Assembly: GCA_032716605.1 (NCBI GenBank)
Contig: CM064509.1
Location: 38,908,924-38,972,923 of the forward strand
DNA from: Paralithodes platypus
Taxonomy: Eukaryota > Arthropoda > Malacostraca > Decapoda > Lithodidae
Direction of reading: 5' to 3'
DNA: 64,000 nucleotides
The translations under genes were made by a program, and so were the position numbers. The notes under the pieces were generated by a model that saw only the letters and a program-made list of their open reading frames with translations, was not told the origin of the DNA and did not search any database. Shown one piece after another: positions 36,301 to 48,300 of the stretch (the first letter of the stretch is position 1; each line of letters opens with the position of its first letter).

Positions 36301-39300
36301 TAGATTGGGAGGTCAATCCACGGAAAAGACGCCGTCACTCGAGATCTAGAAAATATATAAGTTAAAGGAACAGTCAGAGTAAGCTATGGGTATGGCAGAG
36401 ATCGCTCAGTTCTCACTCTGATAGACCAGCCCATCACCATAGTAGATTGTTACGGTAATTCAAATTTTGTTTATGGCCACTGAGTTTTCCAATACGCCTT
36501 TCCTCATTCTCTTTTTGTTATAGACAGTGTAAACAGATTTCCTATGCAACAGTTTTTAAACACCATGCACTCCCAGCTACAAAAGCTAGGTTAGGGTGAT
36601 TGCCCTGTAATATCAAGGGCTATTAGTGAACGCTGCTAAAATTGCTAGACCGCACCATTCACTACAACACTGGATTGAAGACTAACCTCCAACCCCTTAG
36701 GTGGATTTAGGCCTACCCCAATCATTATACTGTACTAGCCACTGTAGGCCTATAGGCTATGGTAGTAATTATGTACATGCTTGCTGTTTGCAGCTTTACC
36801 TAATCTAAATAGCATAAACAAATAATAGGCTAGCTGTCATGTGCATCTATAAGTAGCTAATAGTCTAGTTACCCTAGTACCTAACCCCAAGTCCAACGGC
36901 AACGGTGCCCAACCCAAAGCAAAGAAAATGTTGTACAACACACCCTTACATGAAGACTTAATCACTGGATGGTCTATAAGGTTACCCTTCACAATCATTA
37001 GGATACTTCCAAGTCAAACTCAGGAACAAATAAACATACACCTGCTTCGTCAATACCCCACATTATTACTGTAGTATTTATCATAAGTTATACATACTTT
37101 ATAAGTTTAAAGGCTGCTTCATCCACAGAGAGTGTGGTTTTAGTCTCTTTACTGTACAATAAATACTTGCCACAACACAGCCCCATCATGTCATCACAGT
37201 GGCTGATGTTGGTATAGTGCTAAACAGTGTCTCAGCAAGACTCAACAAAGTCCTTCTGAAGCACTTTTCCCTGGCAAAATCGCACCACACCAGCCTTAAT
37301 TAACCGTGCTACAATAAGGGGGGTGCTTGCTTTGGATTCATTGATAGTGGGTTTTACTTGCAATTTACGACGGGGTTCATAAGAAACACACCTTAGGAAA
37401 CCTAAAACAAGGAAAACATATACTGTATATCTATCTATTGCCAGACCCCGAAGGGATGGCCCCATGCACATCTGTCCGAAGTCAGTCGACGCCCCTCCTC
37501 CCATCCAGCACCGCCTTCACTCCTATACTTCTTAACTCCATCCTTCCACCTCTCACTCTCGTACACTCTCTTAGTCATTCTCTCGCTTCCCATACGTTCC
37601 ACATGTCTGAACCATCTGAAGGCGTTCCTTTTCACACTTTCCAGCACATCTACATCCACATCACACCTCTCTCGTATTTCCTCATTCGTCTGTCTATCCC
37701 TCCATGTAACTCCTCACGCATTTATAAATAATACTTGTATAAATCATCCCCGATATAAAACTGGATTTTTACCCTACTTTCACCTCGGCATCTTAATACT
37801 GTACTGCATTATTTGTATCTAAATCATGGTCACACGTACATATTCTGTTAATATGTCATCCACAGCATCGTTACATCATCAGCATCATCTCCGATGCCTT
37901 GTTTCCCCCTGGGAAACCCACGCGAAAGGGTGGCCATGACAGAAACGTCTCCAGGCTGTTTTGTCAAGACATGCTTCCTTTGCCCGTGCCACAATACCCC
38001 TTTAGTTTTTCCTCAATGTATTTGTCTACTTTCTTTTCCCATACCATATGTGGTCTTCCACTACTAGCTGCTCCACTCACCTGACTTCCATTTATCTTTT
38101 CTTGGCATTCCCTAGTACTTGGACTCGTTACACACATTTTAATAATTATTTTAAGGTTAATATGTACATATATTCTGAAAGATTGGGCTGAAAATAATCC
38201 ATTATAATTCCACAAGTGTCTTCCAATAGATTACAAAATACAGTACTGTAGTTTGTGTCCGTTATGTTACCTTTTTTTTCACTGTAAGTAAAAATGTTCA
38301 CGAACTTGCCACAATTTTAATAAGCGAGACAATATTGTCAGGCTGGCAAACAAGACACTTTTTTCAAACCAATCCTGTAACATGTATTTATGTATATACT
38401 CGGGCACATACCCCAGGTAAAGGTAGGTTTGCGACAGGGTTGTGTAATGTCACCATGGCTGTTTAATATGTTTATGGATGGTGTGGTGAGGGAGGTGAAA
38501 AGGAGAACTATGGGAAGAGGATTGGGTTTAGTAGGGAAGAATGGTAGAGATTGGGAGTTGAATCAGTTACTGTTCGCTGATGACACAGCATTGGTGGCGG
38601 ATTCTAATGAGAAACTGCAGCGGGTAGTCAAAGAGTTTGGTGTGGTTTGTGGAAGGAGGAAACTGAAGGTGAACGTCAATAAAAGTAAAGTAATGGTGTG
38701 TAATAGGGGAGAGCATAGGGTGAATCTAGATGTGAGGCTGGATGGGGAAATATTGGAACAAGTAGAGTGTTTTAAATATCTAGGAGGAACGATAAGCAGG
38801 AGTGGAGGTATGGAAGTGGAGGTAAAACAGAGTGTGTGAAGGAAGGAAGGTTTTCGGAGCAATGGGAAGTATGTGGAAGACGAGAAATCTCGGAGTGAAA
38901 GTAAAAAGTGCACTGTATCAAGGAATTGTTGTGCCAACAGTGATGTATGGGGCTGAGACATGGGCTCTGAAGAAAAAGGAGAAAAGAGGGCTGGATGTGA
39001 TGGAGATGAGCTGCTTGAGGAGTATGTGTGGAGTTACTCGTAGAGACAGATTGAGGAATGAAGAGATACGTAGGAGAGTGGGGCAGCAGGAACATTTGTC
39101 AGCCAGAGTGGACAGAAGGGTGCTGAGCTGGTACGGTCATGTTGAACGAATGGGAGATGAAAGGCTTACAAAGAGAATATGTGAGTCAGGTACAAGGGGA
39201 GATAGAAGGGCAGGAAGACCCCCATTGAGATGGAGAGACTGTGTAAGAAAGGCTTTGGATGATAGAGGCATGACTATAGATCAGGCAGGGGAAGTGGTGG

Positions 39301-42300
39301 TGGACAGGAGTGAATGGAGAATGCTTGTGAATAGTTGAGTGAACACATGGTCATTTGGAGTAAGGGGTCGGGCGCAAGTTGGACTAGATAATAGTCCATC
39401 AGGCGCCTGGCCCGGGGAGACGATTAATATGAAGGGTGCGCCTGGAAGTGTGGTGGGAGGGCTTGTGGCTTTGGCTCCGCTGCATGTCTGCCTGCCGAGA
39501 TCGGAACCTCTCCGGGTGGTCGGGGGCCGGGGGAGTGCTGGAGCGACCTTGGTGATCCTGGTCTCTGGGTCTTCTCCTGGGTGACCTGGATGTGTGTGAG
39601 TTTGTGCTTTTTATCTGTGTTTATTTGTTGTTTTATGTTGTTTTTGTGTTTTCCCTGTTCTTGCTCTGTCTTGAGTCGGCTACCCCCAAAATGGGGATTG
39701 GGCCTGAGCATATAGATCGATAGATAGATAGATAGACATACCCCATTGCGGGGGGTGGCCGACTCAAGATAGCATGAACAAAAGCAACATTCAAGGGTTC
39801 TAATTCTCAGGGTCTGGGACCACTTTCACGTTCCGTCTCCCCTCTCTCTGTTTCGATGAGTAGTCCCTTTATTTTAGTCTCGTTAAATATACAAAGCTTT
39901 GGTTATGTTTTTTACGTTTTTATTAAGTCTTTAGAATTGATATGGTTAAAACTGTAATTTTATGTAGATTTTTTATATTCCTCTTATTCATTCCAGTCTT
40001 AACCCTTTGAGTACCAGCGACGTGTGTTATATTTTAGTATAGCTATATTTAGACGATATTTGCAGCTTAGGAAGGATATGTGGCACTAGTTTAAAGGATT
40101 GGTTGAGATAGTTTGAAGCCTTGTTATTGCTAGAGGTCCTTCCTAAGCTGAATAAAATCGTCAAATAATTGCCAGCACATAATGAAAAGGACGTCACCGG
40201 TACTGTATGGGTTAATACCAATTGTCCCTGTTTGTTTGTAATCCATTTTGTGTCCTATACCAATTGTCCCTGTTTGTTTGTAATCCATTTTGTGTCCTAT
40301 ACCAATTGTCCGTTTGTTTGTAATCCATTTTGTGTCCTATACCAATTGTCCCTGTTTGTTTGTAATCCATTTTGTGTCCTATACCAATTGTCCCTGTTTG
40401 TTTGTAATCCATTTTGTGTCCTATACCAATTGTCCCTGTTTGTTTGTAATCCATTTTGTGTCCTATACCAATTGTCCCTGTTTGTTTTTAATCCATTTTG
40501 TGTCCTGCAGGTTCTTGCCGCCTCCTGTGGCCTGGGCGCAAAGAAAAAATGTGGTGTTCCTCACAATATGCCTGGAGGACTGTCATGATCCCACCATCAA
40601 CATAGAGGAGAACAAAGTATTCTTTAAAGGCACGGGGGGTACAGAAAAGAGAGACTACGAATACACATACGAGCTCTTCAAGGCAGTAGATGCAGAGGTA
40701 AGCTCACAAGTTTATGAAGTACTTAAAGGGAGATAGGCCCTTTTTTTGGTCTATTATTTCAATTATTCCTTTATTTCTTAGTTTCTTCGCTAGACCTCCA
40801 TCAAAGATAAGAATACATCCATTAGATCCCCCTTAGAATATATGGGTAGGATGTAGTGAGCGGGCGTACCGCCATCTTTGTTTACATTACGCGTAGTGGC
40901 GTCGGACCTTTCTTATCATGTTCTCGTCTATTTTAACCTAACCTAACCTAGTATTCATGTAGTAATGACAGGGGGCAAATAGCAGAAAATATAACGTCGA
41001 AATAGACGGGAACGTAAGTGCGAGCGCCCTATGTAAGCAATGACGACCGTACGCCCGAACTCTACATCCATTAGATCCCCCTTAGAATACATCCATTAGA
41101 TCCCCCTTAGAATACATCCATTAGATCCCCCTTCTAGACAAATTTGTAAATTTTTTGGTAGAAAAATTTCTACATTACAGGCTCACTATTGTTCGCCAGG
41201 GAAATAATCGACACATAAATAGAACGAAAGGTTTTAATATTGACAACAAAATGGGGCGAGAGGTCTTAAAATCAATAAACTAAACATGAGGGAGAAGGGG
41301 GTCCAAAAAAGTGGCCCATCCCCCCTTAACCCTGACCTACCTTACCTTGGAATGGTTTGGCTGTCTGTCAACGGCCTCGGCAAGAGCTGCTCCCGGAGTC
41401 TGTTTGCTGCCGGTACTTGATAAGCCAAACTATTCGAGGGAGCAGCTCTCTCTCCCCCGCGAATCATAGCTGATAAGGCATGGTTGTCAACGGCTCTCTA
41501 GCAGACTTTGGTTAGCACATTCATCAGGTTTCTCACGTTCCCTCACATTATGTAGAATAGATTAGGAACCCTGTTTGTTAACCAGGAGTCCTTCAGTTGG
41601 CCCAGAGCTCCTCTACACTTTTGGGGTACGGTACGATGTTACATTTCCTACCCCCCCCCCCCCCCTCCATCGTTGTCGCTCCAGTTTCCTGATGATATTG
41701 TGGTGTTCAGGTTTAGCACTGTACCTTCAGTAACTTTTCATGTGTAGATTATCACTTCATCTTTTTGTCACTCTTTAACCCGTGGAGCCCCGGCTAGTTT
41801 TGTAATGTTTGTTCACCAGAACCCGGCCGGTTTTCAAAAAATTGTTTTTATTCCAGAAACAATAGCGAATGGGTTAGGAATGAAGGAAAACCCACGAAAA
41901 ACCGCTCAAAAAGCTTAGGCGCGAATGTAGAATGTAGATTAGGCGCGAATGTAGCCGCAACACAGCTGCAGCCATGGGATCATGGAAGTGATTGTAATTA
42001 TTAGTTTTATCCTAGCATTAAGTTTTCGATCATACAAAATTTAGTAAAATTTACCAGAACGTCCCAGACTTCCCAAATTGACTAATTCCTTTAATGTGAC
42101 GATAGTGCGTTGTTATATGTGCGATTTGTTTGCTTGGTAAACAGATTAACTTGCTCATGTAGTGATGTACACCCTATGTGGTGGATTGTGTTCTTTTATT
42201 TCAAAATTGTATTTTGCTTAAATGTTGTTTCGACATAGCGATTTTTATAAGTTCTTACTGTGTCTTCCCAGTTTTGGTTTGTTTATTTTGTAAGTTTTAC

Positions 42301-45300
42301 ATTGTAATAGTACAGTACGTTAAATAGTAAACTCGTATAAAAATATATAAAATTTTGCATGTCTACATAATATTATCTTCGCTCCTAATTGGAAAATTCT
42401 AATCGGTTCCGTACTTATTCCAAAAGTTGAAATTTTTCTTTGTTTTTGACTATGAAAATATGTTTTATGCAATTTTATGCATTGTAAATAATAAAGTAGT
42501 TTCCCGCCAACTTTTGACAATCCCGGCCTATGTGGTATACCTCGGTTACCCCCGGACCTCCGCCACTCCTACCAGACGCAATAGAGACCAATTGTAGTTT
42601 TCCCCATAGGATACATTATTCAATAGCGAAATTTCATATGGCGCGAGCCTTTGTATCGACCAATCTCTCGCGTTATGCGGGACCGAACTGTATACCAGTG
42701 TAACTTTTTTTCACAGACTTTTAGCGGAAGTTAATTTCCATTTTTGTTATCGTACCAGGTAACTTCCGATAAAGTTATTTTTAGTCTGATGATTATTAAG
42801 CAAAGTTACATAACTTGTAGAAAATACTTATTTATTCTTGGATTTAAATATATATGCGTTTTATCAGTTTGAAGTTGCTTTTGGATGGAGTGTGTGGGGA
42901 AATGTTGAGGTATGGTGGGGAGATAGTGATAGAATGGGTATGGAAAAAGTGCAAACTAGCATGGGAGTGCACCTGATGACTGGAAGACTGGCATAATAGT
43001 CCCCCTATATAAGGGCAAAGGGGAAAGAGGAGTGTGTGGTAACCACTGAGGAATATGTCTTCTAAGCGTAGTAGGGTAGTGATTGAGAGAGTGAGAGTGA
43101 GAGTGAGAACGGAGCAATGGATAGACGACGAGCAGGGAGGTTTTTAGGAAGGGAAGAGGATGTGTAGATCAGATTTTTACCCTGAATTGTGTTGTGGAGA
43201 AGTATCTGGAGAAGAAACAAAAGGTGTATGTTACCTTTATGGACTTGGAGAAGGCCTATGACAGAGTGGATAGAGAAGGTTTGTGGAAAGTACTTAGAAT
43301 ATACGGAGTAGAGGGCAAGTTGCTGAAAGGAGTGAAGAGCATGTATGAGGGTGCAAAGGTGGCAGTACGTGTGGAGAGTGAGCAGAGCGAGTTCTTTGAC
43401 CTGAATGTTGGTTTGAAACAGGGGTGTGTGATGTCCCCGTGGTTGTTTACTGTATATATGGATGGAGTCATGAAAGAAATACTATCAAGAGCAGTGGATG
43501 TTGGTGTATCGCTGAAAAGGGAGGGAATTGAGTGGAAGCTACCTATACTGCTGTTTGCGGATGATACAGTTCTGATGAGTGATAATGAATGGGAGTTGCA
43601 GGGTCTGGTAAATGAGTTTGGAACAGTGTGCGAAAAACGGAATTTGAAGGTAAATGCGGGGAAGAGCAAGGTTATGGTCTTCGAAAGGGGTGAAGCTGAA
43701 CGGTCAGGCTATGGAGATCGTCAACTCTTTTAAGTATCTGGGCAGTGTGTTGAGTAAAGATGGGACTATGGATGAAGAAGTGCGGGAGAGGGTACAACAG
43801 GGGAAGAGGGTTGCAGGAACGCTAAAAGCAGTAACAAGAAATAGGGTGGTCAGTATGGAAGTGAAGAAGTCCTTGCATGACAGTGTGGTAATCCCGACAC
43901 TGACTTACGGAAGCGAAGCATGGACGTTGGTTGAGAGACTCAGACCAAGAGTGAGAGCATTGGAAATTAATTACTTAAGGAGTGCGTGTGGAGTTACATG
44001 GAGGGATAGACAGACTAATGAGGAAGTAAGAAGGAGGTGTGGTGTGGAGGTAGATGTGCTGGAAAGTGTGAAAAGGAACAACTTGAGATGGTTCGGCCAT
44101 ATGGAACGTATGGAAAGCGAGAGAATGACTAAGAGGGTGTACGAGAGCGAGGTGGAGGGACAGAGAGGGAGAGGTAGACCGAATGAGAGGTGGAAGGATG
44201 GAGTGAGGAAGTACATGAACGAAGGTGGTGCTGGTTGGGGGGAGGGGCGTCGACTGACTGGGGACAGAGGTGCATGGGGGCGGTTCGTTCGTGGCCACCC
44301 CTACGGGGATCACGGCGTCAGGCAATAGATAGAGAAGTTGCTTTTTCTTTTATATATAACGGATTATCGTTAACTTTAGATAACTTGGTATTTAACAAAA
44401 TTTAGTGGATTATCGATATTGTACTAAAGGTTTTGGAGATATGGATTATCATTATTGAAGTTAACTTCACAGGTATTATGGTAATATATTTTTAACTTGT
44501 TTGTGTTCAGAAAAGTCGCAGTTTTAGCCGTGACCGTAACATTGAGCTGATCCTGGTGAAGAAGGAGGATGGACCCTACTGGCCACACCTTCTGAAGCAG
44601 AAGGTAAAGCAGCACTGGCTCAAGGTGGACTTCAGCCGCTGGAAGGATGAGGACGACAGTGATAATGAGGAAGGAGAGGGACAGAACCAGGACCTAGAGG
44701 AGGTAACTTATATTTAATTACCCGTAGCCTACTCTTTTTAACACCACTAGCCCATGTGGTGATGGGCTAGTCTATCAGAGTGAGAACTGGGCGATCTCTG
44801 CCATACCCATAGCTTACTCTGACTGTTCCTTTTACTTATATATTTTCTAGATCTCAAGTGACGGAGTCTCTTCCGTGGATTGACCTCCCAATCTACCAAG
44901 ATTGGAAGCCAAAGCGTCACTTTTTTCATTTGCCCCTCAACTTTCTCTTCATAATTGCTGAGGGGCACAGGGCCCTGGGTGGGGCTTTGGTTTCCCGGGC
45001 GTTTCCGCACCCTCCTCAGCTCCCCGCCATGGAGTGGCTTCGGTCACCCAGGCTTTATTGTGGTAGGCAGGGAGGGTTCTGTGGGGGCACTCGGTTATGG
45101 CCTTGGCCTTGCTCGGGGCCTTGGAGCTGTTCGGCCAGGCAGTCTGGGGAACAACAACAACACTAATAGAATTATCTATACATACATATACATACTTAAT
45201 TAAAGACAGAGTGTTCCACTGAAAGTACGGTTCCTGTCTCACGTCCTTATGGCAGCCCTGTTCAGAGATGCCTCACTTTTCAGGTTTTTTATTCAAGGTC

Positions 45301-48300
45301 TGATCCCACATCTTTCTTGGTCTGATTCTTGGTGCAGCTATCTTCACGTTTACGGACATGCATATTTTCACCCAACTTGGTTCATCCATCCTCTCCACAT
45401 GTCCAAACCATCCAAGCTTGCTAGTACATCTTGTCATAGTTCATCACTGTTACTCTTGATACCGCACTGTCTTCTCAGCTCTTCACAAAGTATCCTCTCT
45501 TGTATTTTGGCCTCACATATCCATCTCAACATCTTACGTTGTTGTTGTTGTTCCCTAAGCTGCCTGGCACGAGTCCTTGGAGCGGCTTCGGTCGCGCCCG
45601 GAAACTACCACATCTTACGTTCCTTACTGTTGATCTCATTCACCTTGACAGGCCATGCATTGTGCTTCTAACACATGAAGTGTATATCTTTCTCTTCAGG
45701 GGTGAGATTTTGCCAAACCATTTGAAAATTGTGTTAATGGAATAATAGCACATAAACTGAAAGAAAAGGAGAACACCGAAAAGGTAGGGAGATCGATTTA
45801 CAACTTTCTCATTAACAGAAGACAATCAGTGGCAGTGAACCAGGCAGTATCGGAAGGTTCAGAGATTGAAAGCTCTGTTCCCCAGGGTACAGTGTTGGCG
45901 CCTTTACTCTTCCTCTTCCTAATTAGTGATAACGATGCTAATGTAGAATTTATATCTCATCATATGCAGATGACATAAAATTAAGTCAGGTAATAACCAA
46001 AATAGAAGACAAAGAAAACTTACAAGCTGACATGAATGCTGTGTTGCAGTAGGCCAAAGATAATAGCATGAAATTTAATGAAGAGAAAGTTCAGCTGTTA
46101 AGATGTGGAGGAAATAAAGATAAAAGAAAACACAACCTACATAAGTCACTTCTTCCAATCCCACAAAACACAACCTACATAAGTCACTTCTTCCAATCCC
46201 ACAAAACACAACCTACATAAGTCACTTCTTCCAATCCCACAAAACACAACCTACATAAGTCACTTCTTCCAATCCCACAAAACACAACCTACATAAGTCA
46301 CTTCTTCCAATCCCACAAAACACAACCTACATAAGTCACTTCTTCCAATCCACAAAACACAACCTACATAAGTCACTTCTTCCAATCCCACAAAACACAA
46401 CCTACATAAGTCACTTCTTCCAATCCCACAAAACACAACCTACATAAGTCACTTCTTCCAATCCCACAAAACACAACCTACATAAGTCACTTCTTCCAAT
46501 CCCACAAAACACAACCTACATAAGTCACTTCTTCCAATCCCACAAAACACAACCTACATAAGTCACTTCTTCCAATCCCACAAAACACAACCTACATAAG
46601 TCACTTCTTCCAATCCCACAAAACACAACCTACATAAGTCACTTCTTCCAATCCCACACACAACCTACATAAGTCACTTCTTCCAATCCCACAAAACACA
46701 ACCTACATAAGTCACTTCTTCCAATCCACAAAACACAACCTACATAAGTCACTTCTTCCAATCCCACAAAACACAACCTACATAAGTCACTTCTTCCAAT
46801 CCCACAAAACACAACCTACATAAGTCACTTCTTCCAATCCCACAAAACACAACCTACATAAGTCACTTCTTCCAATCCCACAAAACACAACACATAAGTC
46901 ACTTCTTCCAATCCCACAAAACACCTACATAAGTCACTTCTTCCAATCCCACAAAACACACCTACATAAGTCACTTCTTCCAATCCCACAAAACACAACC
47001 TACATAAGTCACTTCTTCCAATCCCACAAAACACAACCTACATAAGTCACTTCTTCCAATCCCACAAAACACAACCTACACGACCGACCATCCCCTGACG
47101 ACCCCACACAATTACCTGGACCTCGGCCTGTTACTCTTTCTATTAATTTCTGCAACATTCGCGAACTTTCCTCTAACTTTCACTCTGTTGAGCACCATCT
47201 CTCCTCCTACAAACCTGATCTTCTCTTCCTCACCGAAACTCAGGTGTCTGTAGCAACATCCAGCAACCCCTTCTCTGTATCCTCCTACTTTCTCTATCCT
47301 AGTTTCAAAGCCAAAGGCGGATGTTGTGCATATGTGCACAACAAACTCACTTGCTCTCGTGTTCCCGATTTCGACTCCTCTGAATTCTCAACTTTATGGC
47401 TCAAACTTTCCTGTCATTCTCTTACTAAATATTTCTGTGCTGTCTATCTTTCCCCTAACTCTACCAACTTTCCCAAATTCTTTGACTATCTAAACTCTAC
47501 AGTGGAACACATTCTATCCATTTCTCCTTTCTCAGAAATCTCCATCTTAGGAGATTTCAACATTCACCACCGCCAATGGCTCTCCTCTCACACTACTGAT
47601 CCACCTGGTGAACAAGCCGACGTCTTTTCTATCCTAAATGACCTTGACCGCTCTCAACCCTCCAACTATCGTCCAATTGCTCTTATCTCTTGTCTTTCTA
47701 AAGTTTTTGAAACTATTCTTGCTTCCAAATTTCTTAAGCATTTCTCTTCTCATAATCTGCTCTCAGATTGCCACTATGGCTTCCTTAAGGGTCGCTCTAC
47801 TGGTGATCTTCTGTCATATGTTACTAACTCTTGGTCATCCTCCTTTCGGGACTTCGGTGAGACTTTTTCTATTGCACTAGACATATCGAAAGCCTTCGAT
47901 AGAGTCTGGCATAAATCTTTAATTTCTAAACTACCCTCCTTCGGTTTCTATCCCTCCATCTGTGCCTTTGTCTCTAATTTCCTTTCCGGCCGTTCCATAG
48001 CTGCGGTTGTGGACGGCCATTGTTCACTTCCTCACCCTATAAACTCCGGTGTTCCTCAATGCTCTGTCCTATCTCCTATTCTCTTTCTAATTTTTATAAA
48101 TGATCTTAACTGTACCTTAATTCCCATCCATTCATACGCAGACGACTCAACCTTACACTACTCCATTAGTTTTTCAGAACGCCCCAGCCAGCAATCCCTC
48201 AACGACAAACGTAATGAAGCCATAGAACTCTTAAATTCTGATCTAAATACTATTTCCAATTGGGGCAGAGAAAACCTTGTTAACTTTAATGCTTCCAAAA

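Noticed and set aside
37964..38215. Possible gene on the minus strand (MWNYNGLFSAQ...)
   Set aside because: No recognisable domain and no conserved neighbour; isolated chance frame.
40169..40588. Open frames encoding a repeated CLFVIHFVSYTNCP protein
   Set aside because: They are the 42-bp intronic array (14 codons per unit) read through; the region is intron 1 of p23. Kept only as a finding about intron retention.
46825..47034. Minus-strand repetitive frame (FCGIGRSDLCR-like)
   Set aside because: A 38-bp satellite read in shifting frames; no start context and unit length not a multiple of 3.
46127..47080. CRISPR-like array
   Set aside because: Units are contiguous with no unique spacers, and the host is eukaryotic. 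It is a minisatellite.
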